64,000 bases of DNA from positions 436,821 to 500,820 of the forward strand of contig NC_018256.1 of the NCBI RefSeq assembly GCF_000227135.1. The letters are read 5' to 3'. This document shows positions 51,704 to 61,900 of this stretch, piece after piece. Position numbers and translations under genes: made by a program. The notes beneath the pieces were generated by a model. It saw only the letters and a program-made list of their open reading frames with translations. It did not search any database and had not been told where the DNA came from. The stretch comes from Leishmania donovani. Its lineage: Eukaryota > Euglenozoa > Kinetoplastea > Trypanosomatida > Trypanosomatidae. Each line of letters begins with the position of its first letter. The first letter of the stretch is position 1.

Positions 51704-52834
51704 ATGCCGGCGAACTCCCACGCAGAACGGTTTGAGCGGGTTACCGTCTACGTGGACATCGCAGATGCAGCGAACGCGCCGGAGGAGGGGCGAGAGGACG
51801 TCGAGGAGGCGGCGATGCTGCTGGAGCTGATTCAAGCTTCTGCGGCAGCGGTCACTGGCCAGCTCGTTGTCGTTGATAGCAGGAGTCTTGTGTCTGCCGA
51901 AGAGCAGGCAAGGCCTTCTCTGTCACCGGAGGCAGATCCCGGCACCGCCTCTGAGGCCGCGTCGTTGAGTACGTCTACCACACTGCAACTGCTGCGTTAC
52001 TGGCAGGCGGAGGAGGCAGATGTGTACACGCGCGATGTTAACAACACCGTTCCCTTTATGAGGGCCTGGGAGTGCTTGATCACATCCAAGAACACACGAG
52101 ACGGCGCCGTGACGTACGCGCTGCATCGTCGACAGATGCCGGTGCTGTCGCTGGCGCTAGCGCAGGCCGGCACGTCTACGAGGGCGCTAAAGAGCGCCCT
52201 GGAAGAACTGCTTTACACGTGCGTGCCAAGCGGTGCCACATGGGAGGACAAAAGCGATGCCGTCATCCGCTTCTTTACGTTTCCGCCCGAGTTGGGCGCC
52301 TACGTTGTGGCGCCGTCCGTGAGCGCCGCAGACGACGCAAAGCCTCACCGCTACTCCGAGGCTGGCCCTGCGAGTGCTTCTACGGCTGCTGCTGCTGCTG
52401 CTACGGCGGCGGTGGTGGTGAACAAGGACGGCTACCCGGTGCGCCTGCCGTGGACTCCGTCTCTGCTTCCGCCACCGCCTACGCGCTTTGCTGGTGTCTT
52501 GCGAGACTTGTGCTTCGCGGACAGCGCGCAGATGGCGATGCTGCGGCGGCGCAACCCGCTTCTCCCGGGTGTTCTGGCTGCCTTTCATCGATACGGAAAT
52601 CGGGGCCTGCTGCGCAGTGCTCTGCAGCGCGGGTACCGTGTCGAGGTGGCAGAGGTGGCAGAGAGCGATGAGGACGCCGCGTCGGCAGAGGACTGGGTGC
52701 GCAGGTTTGTGGATCTCTCCATCACCAACGACGATGAAGCGGACTCACAGAGGAGGCAGGCAGCCGCCGCGGCCACCTTGAGGAACTTCGAGTCGACATG
52801 GCTAGACCTGCCGCTGCCGCAGACCCAGCGGTGA
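51704..52834 (+). CDS. Unknown conserved-looking soluble protein
   Basis: A 376-residue protein that I do not recognise. It starts MPANSHAERF, just after a strong splice acceptor. An N-terminal strand VTVYVDIAD and a later strand QLVVVDSRSL suggest an alpha/beta fold in the first 60 residues. A region around 110-200 (LITSKNTRDGAVTYALHRRQMPVLSLALAQ, then a helical stretch and RFFTFPPELGAYVVAPS) looks ordered. Residues about 205-235 are Ala/Ser-rich low complexity. The C-terminal part is helical and acidic (LLRSALQRGYRVEVAEVAESDED). No membrane helix, signal peptide or catalytic motif is seen. Function cannot be given. Confidence 0.75.
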   Translation: MPANSHAERFERVTVYVDIADAANAPEEGREDVEEAAMLLELIQASAAAVTGQLVVVDSRSLVSAEEQARPSLSPEADPGTASEAASLSTSTTLQLLRYWQAEEADVYTRDVNNTVPFMRAWECLITSKNTRDGAVTYALHRRQMPVLSLALAQAGTSTRALKSALEELLYTCVPSGATWEDKSDAVIRFFTFPPELGAYVVAPSVSAADDAKPHRYSEAGPASASTAAAAAATAAVVVNKDGYPVRLPWTPSLLPPPPTRFAGVLRDLCFADSAQMAMLRRRNPLLPGVLAAFHRYGNRGLLRSALQRGYRVEVAEVAESDEDAASAEDWVRRFVDLSITNDDEADSQRRQAAAAATLRNFESTWLDLPLPQTQR

Positions 52835-53523
52835 GTGTGGCGAGCCCCTCGCCGTGCATGGCTGAGGGCTTAGTGACGGCGCGTCACATATGACGTTGCT
52901 TTTGTCAAGAAGGGGTCGAATCGCGGCCATGTGACGTGCGGGTGGCCGGCACAAGAACCGCAACGTTCGTCTTGCTTCTCGATGAGCGAGAAATGGAAGG
53001 ACACACAGACAGCCAAACGCGTGCGAATTGTACCATCTGGTTTTGTATGGTGTGTATGGGCGGCCTACCTGCCGTGGATATGCACCTGGGATGTACGATG
53101 GGTACTCCCCACGTAGCCCGCATCCCGTAATGCCTTGTGCTTGCATGTTTCGCGTTCAGTGGGGGCTTTTCTCGCGCTCTTTGAGAAGTGTTTCGCTCTC
53201 TGGTGTGCTCTCACAAGCTTATGCGCGAGTACATATGCGCGCTACACCACCAACGCATCTCTCTTTCTCTGTGAACGTGTCCTTCTCGTGCGTCGCGCTT
53301 TCTCTACATCGTCACGGCATTGCTATCCCCCTTCCCTTGCACCCTCTCCTTTCCTCTGTTCCACCGGATGCTTTTCCTTTGTCGAGCTGGGCCCGCGAAG
53401 AAGCTTCTTACGCCCCGCTACGCAAGGCATCTTCTGAGGGCCGCACAGGTGCCGTCTTCAGCGGCGGATTATCCGTGTTGACCCACTTCTCCCCTGTCAC
53501 GCGCACCACACTCCCTTGCAAGC
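52835..53523 (+). other. Intergenic spacer
   Basis: No gene seen. Mixed-composition 3' UTR up to about 53130, then CT-rich leader to the CWC16-family gene. Confidence 0.65.
53326..53386 (+). promoter_or_regulatory. Candidate spliced-leader acceptor for the CWC16-family gene
   Basis: A CT-rich tract ending in CCTTTGTCGAG with the AG at 53385-53386, giving a 137-nt 5' UTR. Other AGs follow closely. Confidence 0.4.
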
Positions 53524-54957
53524 ATGTCCAAGATCAATGCGACGTACAGCTCCGGCTACTACATCGCCCCTGATGTAGACTTTCGAAAGCTTGAGGAACA
53601 GCAGCGTCAGGAGCAGCGCGGCAAGCGCAAGCACGGAGGTGCCGACCACGGCGGTGACGACAATGTCAAGCGACAGACGTTTGCCATTCCGTTCGATCTA
53701 ATCTGCGAGCACTGCCACCGACGCATCGCTCGCGGCAGTCACGTCTACGCCAATCGACGGGCCACCGACAAGCGCTACCTCGACAGCATCCGCATCTGGG
53801 AGCTGGAGATATTGTGCCGCTTCTGCAAGGGCAAGTATTACCTGCGCACCGACCCGGAGACCCCCAAGGACACGGGCGGCTACATTTGCGAGAAGGGCTG
53901 CAAGCGAGTCGAGGGCGACTTCTACTCCCTCAACAAGCAGAACCAAGCGGCGCGGGAGGGATGGGGGAAGGCGAAGGCGGAGGCAGAGCTGAACCCGCTG
54001 GCGGCGCTGGAGAGAGAAAACGAAGCGGCCCGCGAACTGGAGGAGCGCAACCGCCAGATCGAAGAGGCAGTGGAGGAGCGCGCCGGACACGATGATGGGA
54101 ACCTGCTCACAATGCTGCGCAGCCGCCCCCGCCGCACCGAGGTGCGCGCAGCTGCGCTCGACGACGACGGCGACGAGGACGCGGATGACAGCGGCAAGCC
54201 GGGCACGGCACCGAGTTCTACAAGTGCGGAGCCAGCATCGTCACCGCCGTCATCATCGTCAACCGCTTTCCCCTTACCAAAAGCCTTCACGCTTGGCGGC
54301 GACGGCGACGGGAGCGGCGACGAGGACGAGGAGGACGCCGATGAGCGCGCTTTCCGAGAATTCAACGAGGACATGGAGCGACGCTGGCGTACCCTGGAGC
54401 GCCAGCAGCGCGCGCGGCAGCGGCAACAGGAGCAGCAGAGCATTGTAGCCGAGACGACGATGCCCGCTGATGAGGATGAGCTGAGGCGTGTGCTGGCGCG
54501 CTACGGCGGCGATCGCCGTGCCACAGCGGAGGCAGTGACAACCACGCTGGTGCAGGCGCAGGAGCCGAATGTACTCCAGGCCCCCGCTAGCGCATCGTGC
54601 CCAACACCCATGACCACATCGGCACCAGCCGTTGCACCCAAGAAGAGCAGCATCAAGCAAAACAAGTTCTTCGTTTGCAATAATGACAATGATGACGACA
54701 TCGACGACGCAGATGCTGAAGAGTCGCTACTCGCCCGCCTGCGTGGACCTCCACCGCCGAAGCCAGCCTTTGTTAGCGCGGCTCGTGCCACCAGCGCCGT
54801 CTCCATCACCGCAGGAGCGACGCCGTGTGCGCAGCCTGCCTCTCGCTTCGCAACTCCGGCTGGCGCCTCACAGCCACCCCCGCCGCCACGGAAATGCGGC
54901 AGCTCTCTTCTGCGCCGACTCGTTGACGATGAGGATGACGAGGATGGAGCTGACTGA
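53524..54957 (+). CDS. CWC16/Yju2-family (CCDC94/CCDC130-like) splicing factor
   Basis: A 477-residue protein. The N-terminal ~135 residues carry the CWC16 signature: YYIAPDVDF near the start, then RQTFAIPFDLI followed by C61-x2-C64, VYANRRAT, IRIWELEILC98-x2-C101 and YYLRTDPE (about 105-112), ending GGYICEKGCKR. The four cysteines form the expected zinc site. Yju2/CWC16 proteins join the spliceosome around the catalytic steps. In trypanosomatids nearly all mRNAs are trans-spliced, so this would act mainly there. The rest (about 140-477) is coiled, Glu/Arg-rich (EREN...RELEERNRQIEEAVEER) and then acidic or Ser/Pro-rich, ending in LLRRLVDDEDDEDGAD. It is expected in the nucleus. Confidence 0.85.
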   Translation: MSKINATYSSGYYIAPDVDFRKLEEQQRQEQRGKRKHGGADHGGDDNVKRQTFAIPFDLICEHCHRRIARGSHVYANRRATDKRYLDSIRIWELEILCRFCKGKYYLRTDPETPKDTGGYICEKGCKRVEGDFYSLNKQNQAAREGWGKAKAEAELNPLAALERENEAARELEERNRQIEEAVEERAGHDDGNLLTMLRSRPRRTEVRAAALDDDGDEDADDSGKPGTAPSSTSAEPASSPPSSSSTAFPLPKAFTLGGDGDGSGDEDEEDADERAFREFNEDMERRWRTLERQQRARQRQQEQQSIVAETTMPADEDELRRVLARYGGDRRATAEAVTTTLVQAQEPNVLQAPASASCPTPMTTSAPAVAPKKSSIKQNKFFVCNNDNDDDIDDADAEESLLARLRGPPPPKPAFVSAARATSAVSITAGATPCAQPASRFATPAGASQPPPPPRKCGSSLLRRLVDDEDDEDGAD

Positions 54958-55996
54958 GCGGGGGAGTTGCTGCGCACGCTCCTGCACTACATGCGCCGCC
55001 CTGTAAAATCTTTTTTTTTTCGCCTTTCTTTCCTTTTCTCGACGGCCGCATCGGCGCAGTCCTTGTGCTCGTGCACATGGCAGGCGTGTCGGCGAGGCGG
55101 CTGAGTGGCGGGGGGGGAGGTGAGGAGCACGCAGCTGCTGCCTCTGACCCTTGCCTTTGCTGCTTCGGCGAAGATGAAAGGTTCTCTTCAACACGTATGC
55201 ACGCAGGCGTGCGTTTTCTGCGCCATCTTTGCTAGCTCAAGGATGGAGCTCACACATCGCGAGAAGGCGGAGAACAAGCTCGCGCCTCTTTTGTTTTGGA
55301 TGCTGTAGCGCAGAAAAACAGAGATGAGGGCGGCGGCCGGCTGTGCCGACTGCTCGCCGTCCCCGTTGCTCTCTTTAGGTTAGGAGAGGTGCACGCTTGC
55401 GTGCACTGACATGGCATGGCGCCTCCTCTCTTCTTCTGCCTCCTTCTCCCTCCCCCCATGCGCTGCTCCGGCGCTGTCTCTCCTGGATGCATTCTCGCCT
55501 CTTCCTTTCCCCCTTGCTCGTCATTCCATACGCGCGCGCATGGGGTGCTGCTTGAATGTTATGCTGCCGCTTGCTTGCGTGTGCGCTGTGGCGGCGGTGG
55601 CCTTTCCTCCTTCAATCATGGCGGCGCAGCTATCGCAAGCGGGCATGCGCAGCAGGCATATAGATAGCCAATCACTACGAGAGACGAAAGACCCCCTCCT
55701 TCCCTCCTTCAAAAGGAGCAGCCAAACGGGAAAGGAAAAGGTGTAGGCAAGCTGTGTGCTGTCCTTCTCCCCGGCCCCACCCCCCACTTCCCGCTCTTCT
55801 GCACTCTATAGCATTTGCATTTCACACGTGCTGCAAGGTCGCGCGAACACCCCCTCACCGCCGTGCGCGCATTGTGTGGTGCAAAACAAAAAAGGACTTG
55901 CCGTGTGCGCGTGTATTGAGGCAGACTTCATAGTCGTTTCCTCTTGCAGCTTTTGGGCCTCTTCTTGTGCGTGCCAGGTTCGTTATCCACATCGTA
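54958..55996 (+). other. Intergenic spacer
   Basis: No gene seen. 3' UTR with a T run (55011-55020), a G run (55110-55118), mixed DNA and CT-rich stretches, ending in the Sec16 leader. Confidence 0.65.
55931..55949 (+). promoter_or_regulatory. Candidate spliced-leader acceptor for SEC16
   Basis: Pyrimidine-rich TAGTCGTTTCCTCTTGCAG with the AG at 55948-55949, giving a 47-nt 5' UTR and 55997 as the first ATG. An alternative AG lies at 55976-55977. Confidence 0.5.
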
Positions 55997-58900
55997 ATGT
56001 CTGGTGGCCCACCGCCCCCACCGCCGCCTCCGCGGACAGGCGCAGCCGAAGGCGGCGAAGTACACCCGCTGTCCATGTTCAGCAAGCGACCCGCAGGGCC
56101 GCCAGGGACACCCTATTCCTCCGTCGTTGACCCAGCGGCGGCGCGCCGGGTCAACATGCTGAGTGCTTACAGCCAGTACGCAAACCCCGCGGCAGGCGCC
56201 AGGGCGCTGCCACCTGCAAGCACAGGTAGCGGCTACGCACCACCGCCAGGGCCCGCGGATCCAGCTGCCCCACCTCCTCCTGTTCGGCCACTTGTGGCGA
56301 CAGGTACTCCAGAGGCGGACAAAGGTCACCCTTCACCATCACCCGCTCAGCTGACCTTAGGCCAGCCCTCTAGCAGCCCGCCTCCTCCACCCCCCTGCGC
56401 GGCCCCACCGAAGACGGCAGCCCTCAACACGCCGTGGACACCGCCTCCGCCGCCTCTTTCGCCTGCTACCTCTGCGGGTGGTCCGCGTGTAGGCGGCGCT
56501 TCTCGGTACGCCGTGCCCAACTACGCTTTTGGCGGAGAGGCGAATACGAGTGTCGCCGGCCCGCCTCCACCGGCACCACAACCCGCGGCTCCATTGGCAG
56601 CATCCCCGCCGCTGCCACCACCACCGCCAGCTGCCCTGCCCAGCGGTGTCATGCATACAATGTTGGAGCACACGGAGCCGGAGGCGCCGTCACATCCACC
56701 GCCGGCGGCCTTTTCTTCGCCGTCCGCTCCTGCCGCAGCCCCCGCCGGACCACTGCTGGCGACTCGCGTTAGCGGCGTGGCCCTCGGCCGGCCTGCCAGC
56801 TCGCGCAACTCAAGCAATGGCCGCCAGTCGCCTCGTGACTTGAGCGAGTTCACCGGTCACTGGGTACCGAGCCGCATCAGCAAGGAGTATAACACGTTTT
56901 TGGCCGAAGTGAATAGCCCGAGTGAGACGGCCGCAGCTGCCGCCGTGGTGCATCACAGCCGTCCCTCGTCACGTGGCAGCAGCATCCTGGAGGGCGTCGC
57001 AGCAGCATCGGCTGCAGCGCTGGAGGCTGGGGGCCACCGTACACCGTCCGCGCCGGGACACGCACCCAACATCAGCTCCGGGCTGCGCCGCAGTGTGCCT
57101 GCTTTTCTCCAGCCCGGCGGTGGCGACAGCGTCGCGCAGCGCACGGTGCGCGCAGCCTCATCTCGGGTGGACTCGACCACGACTGCGTCGCGCGGCCGCA
57201 AACTACTGGAGGCTGCCCTCACGGCACGCGGCGCCCGCCATGCGCCCTTGCGCCACACGTCGTTCTCCAGCCTCGCAGCACATCCTCAGCAACAATCGTC
57301 GGCCTCTGTGCAAAAGAGCCAGGGCGCGCCGGTGAGGGGCAAGGAGGCCGGCGCTGCTCCTGCGGAGCACAGCGCCGGGGCACGCTTGGAGATGCGTGAC
57401 CAGTGGAGCTCTGCAGCGACACATAGAAGCAGCGGTAACGACGGGAGCGCAGCCACAGACGCGTCGCTCTTGGTGCCGGGGCTGGCGACGCTATGCACGG
57501 GCAGCGCTTCGTTGAGGACCGGCTACTCTTTCTCGTCTCGGAGCGTTCGGCCGACCATGGGCGGCAACGGAGACTTCCTCACCTGCGATACAGCTCTGCT
57601 TTCGAACGCGCGGGCAGGGGATCCCAAGGGCGAGAGCGCAAGTCACGACGGTCCTCTACAGGCTGACGGGCCGCTACGAAGAGCCGACGCCGAGCACGTT
57701 AGTAGCAGCGGTCATGCAGGCGACGCCGCGGCCAGTTCTCATCCTTCAGCGCCGCCGAGGAATCCCAATGGCCTTATCGCGGGCGGGATGACTGTTTCGG
57801 GAGCGGAAGCGCCTGCGAACGCCCACACCCACACCCCACGTTTCGACGCGAGGGGATCGCTGCCCAGGCCAGCCGACGAGCCGCCACAAAGTGGCCTGAG
57901 TGCAGATGACAGGAGTGCCAGTCGACAGGAGCACAGAAGCGCTTTCATGACCGGCAGTGACCCCACTCTCGCTACTACGACACTCGTCAATCCATTCCGT
58001 GCAATGGCCAGGAAGAGCGGCGGCGGCGGCGACACTGCCGCGTCGCCGTCACCACCGCCAACAGTCAGCCGGGAACAGCTATCTTGCCAGCAGCAGCAGT
58101 GGCAAGATCCCCAGCAGCAGCCACGACAGAAGCTGCTGCTGCATGACGCACCGCACAGCGGTTTTCACAGCGGCGCGCCGCCCTCGGCGCCGTCACCATC
58201 CTACCCCGACGCGGAGGCAAACCTACCAGAGAAACTGTCAAGTCCGAAGGACATCACCACAACGGAAGACGCCGGCACTGCTGGTCCTCCTCTACCTCCG
58301 CTACCGCAACAACAGCAACCGCTCTTTGCCGCAGCCAACGGCGACACGACAACAGCAACTGCGCCCGTGACTGGCTTTACCACGCCGCGAGGGGGTGGAG
58401 CGGGCTCGGTGCCTCGAGCACCGCCGCAGAGGCAGCAGCTTCCACTGCCGCCGTCAAACTCTTCCAGCTCAAATGTGCCCCCCAACATGAGCCGCGGCCT
58501 CTACGCGGCGTCCCCCTACGTGCGCGATGAGGATGCGCGGGCCGTGGTCGACGAGTCGCCAATACCACAGCGGCCTCTACCCTTCGACAGCGTGCCGCAG
58601 CTGGAGGCGACACCAATGGCGACAGCTGAGCAGGACGAGGGCGAGTTTGGCGCTACCGACAGCGGCGCTCTGGACTACACGCACAACAACGGCGCCCACG
58701 CTGTTCGTCGCTCCATGCAGGATGATTTGACCGAGGAAAAAGGCGCTGCCGGGCAGTATCAACCGCCGCCGCCGCCGCGGAATGGCCTTCACGCTGCACC
58801 TCCCCTTTCACCGGCGCAGAAGAGAGGCGCTGCAAACCCTTTCAGCGCCATCCTCACGCAAGTCCACCCTAAAGTGCTACACGCGTCTCAGCAACAACCG

Positions 58901-61900
58901 CCGCCGCAGCCAACACACGAGCCGCAAGCGCAGGAGCAGCGCCAAGAGGGGCCGACGGGCCCCTCTGCTCATCTCATACCGCAGCCATCCGGCCCTCCTC
59001 CACCAGTTCTGCCGACGAGGACCATCTCCAAGAGCAGCGCCTTGCCGCTGCTTCCGAACCCGGGCTTTCCGTGCAGCACAAACATCTCTGAGAGCCCCCT
59101 CAGCAAAGACAGCACGCCAGCGCTGAAGCCCTCGCCGCGCAACGTGGCTGACACGTGGAGCTGCCACGATTGCCCGTCCTCGTCCAACCCTTTCCTGGAA
59201 CCGGACGAGAATTTTCTCTTCACCCCCTCGAACGGACTGCTGCCGGATGCGGCGAACACCTCCACCAACAGCACATCAAGACAAAGGCCCCACCAAGCCC
59301 TGATGGGCTCTCTCGACTCAGTTCAATCGGCGCCGGCACACCACGAGCCGCCGCCGCGGCCCAAGGACGATTCAGCGCCGCCGATGGCGTCCAACTCTAC
59401 CACCGCACCGCTGCTAAACTTCGCTGGCGACGGAGGTGCCCCCGGCACCACCACCGCACGCACGCCAGGTGGCGCCACGCTCGTCAACCCTTTCTCCAAG
59501 TCCGCCCAAAACTCCAACTGCTACCTGAGCGCCACAACCGTGAGCATCAATGGCAGCGGCGCATTGTCGGGCGGCGCGTCGCTGACAGGATCGTTTGCCG
59601 GCGGGGCAGTGCGCAAGAAGTCGCGCCGCAGCGGGGCACCGTGCTTCGCCATCTTCGTCGGCGGCGCCACCCTCTTGCCAGGGGTGCAGGGTGGCAACAG
59701 CAGCGAGAGGAGAGGCTTTCCATGCATCGCGGCGTGCTTCAACAACCCAATCTCCTGGTCGCCGCTCATCGCGAACAGCGCCCGGTCTCCATTAGTGCAG
59801 CCGATCACCTCGGCTTCCTCACGAACCGGTTCGGTACGAACCACGTCACTAAGTGGAGCTGCTCGCGCTAACACGTCGCCGGTGCCGCGCCCTCTTGGGG
59901 TAGGTGCACTGGGAGGCAACATCGGTATCTGTCTCAGCTTCTGTAGCGTGACGGAGGCGCTGACAGCGCGGGGGTCGATGGTGGACCGCAAGGGCATCCG
60001 GGGCACCGAGTACGGCCGGCGCTACGTGCGAGCCTTGACGGACGCGGTGCTGCCGTGTGCCCTGCTCGCGGACCAGTGGGCGACTGGGGACGCAGCGACA
60101 GGCGCGGTGGTGGCGGGGGTGATGGACGCGCTAAAAGGCTGCGTCCCTGCCCCACTCGGTGAGGTGGTGGAGGTGATGTTGATGGACGCACTGCCGCAAA
60201 AGGATGGGGACGGCTTTGTGTGGAAGGACAACGGTGGCCGCCGACTCGCCGAGCTGCTTACGGCGGCGGCGCAGGCTGACGCTCGCAGGCGCGCGGCGAC
60301 CGCTCGTAGCAGGAGCGCCACTGCCCATCCCGCAGCTGGCGCTAGTGCCACCAGCGCCACGGAGGCGAATGATGCACTGATGGCAATCTCGCCGCTGAAC
60401 CCGGTGACCAGCGCCGCTAGATGCGACTCGAAGGAGCGGGCTGCCGCGCTCCGCCGGGTGGAGGATCTGCTGTGCACGGGTCAGCGTGTGGAGGCGGTCG
60501 AGGCCGCCCTCGAGGCGCACCTCCACGCGCACGCGCTCCTGATTTCCATGATGTGCCCGACCAAGGACTTGTACCTACGGAGTGTCCAGGCGGTCATGCA
60601 GCAGGAGCTTTCGGTCACGTCTCCGCTTGCCCACGCCTACAGCATGTTCAACGAGATGCCACTCCCTCCCTTGGTCCCGCCCCCCTCGAAGGCGGACGAG
60701 GAGGATGAGGGGGCGACGGCATTAGGTGAGGGGAGAAGCATCTCGGAGGCTGCCCAGCACCAAGAGCAGCAACACAAGCGGCAACAGCAGATGTTCTTGC
60801 GCAATCAGGAGATGCTGCAGCAAACGTGGCGCCGCCACGCTGCGATTTTGCTTTCGAACTTCACTCGCCACAGCGGAAATGGCCTGCTGCAGCTTGCCAC
60901 GACGCTCCAACAGGTTCACCTCGTCGTGGAGGCGCACACATGCTTGCTGCTGCTGCACCTCACACCACTTGGTATGGCGGGCCCGGCCCGCGCCGGTGCG
61001 GAGCCTCTTCCCCCAGCATCCTCTCTGTCTCCGGAGTGTGTGGAGGATCTGCTGCCGCGTCCGGATCAGCGGCAGGTCATGGAGGAGATACGGCGGCGCA
61101 TCGGCGTCGTCGGCGGCACGTACCACCCCACGCGGGGATGCCGTGCAAGCTTCCTGACGCCTGTCACGACGCTTCTCACGCAGCTGGTGCAGCTGGTGAG
61201 CGCGCGGCTCGACGCGCGGGCACCTCCACTGTCACCCCCCGAGTCAGCTGAGCCGCCAGTGCCGTTCCACGGGCTGCCACATGGCCAGCCTCGGAGCGAT
61301 ATTGGGTACCGCATGATGCAGGTGCTGTGGCTGCGCGAGTTGGGACTCGGCAAGGAGTCTGCGCAAGCGCTGCACGCATTGCTGCAGCGCATGCCCCCAC
61401 CGCTGGCTTTCTCTCTGCGTGTGCCGCCGCGCACGCTCAATGAGCTCGTCTACCTCTTTGGTGGCGTGCCGCCGCCGTCGCCGCAGCAGCCACCGGATGC
61501 TCTAGACGGCGCTGCTGCTGCAGCGAGGGGTGAGTCGGTCCCTGAGAGCGAAGCCACCACGCAGCAGCCCTCCGCAAACGCCTACGCCGGATCCCCATCA
61601 CACTCGCGCGAAGTGTTGCCCCAGAACGCCGACGACGAGGCTGACAAGGTGCCTAGCACAAGCAGGTCAACGTTGACGCGCTCTACATCAGAGGTGCACC
61701 ACACCGGCCCGCTGCCGCAGCGAAACCCCCAGCAGCGACAGGCGCCGACACCGCAGCACCTCTCATTGCTCAACCGCGCGTTGCTGCCGTCCTCTCCGCC
61801 CGGCACCGCCACTTCTCTACTCACACGCGATCAGCGCGCGGCCGCCCTCCAGCCGCTGGAGCGGCCAGAACCACCTTCTGACGGCAAGCCCGGCAACGCC

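Noticed and set aside
55967..55996. 10-codon extension of SEC16
   Set aside because: Starts with GTG and crosses a possible splice acceptor; 55997 is the first ATG.
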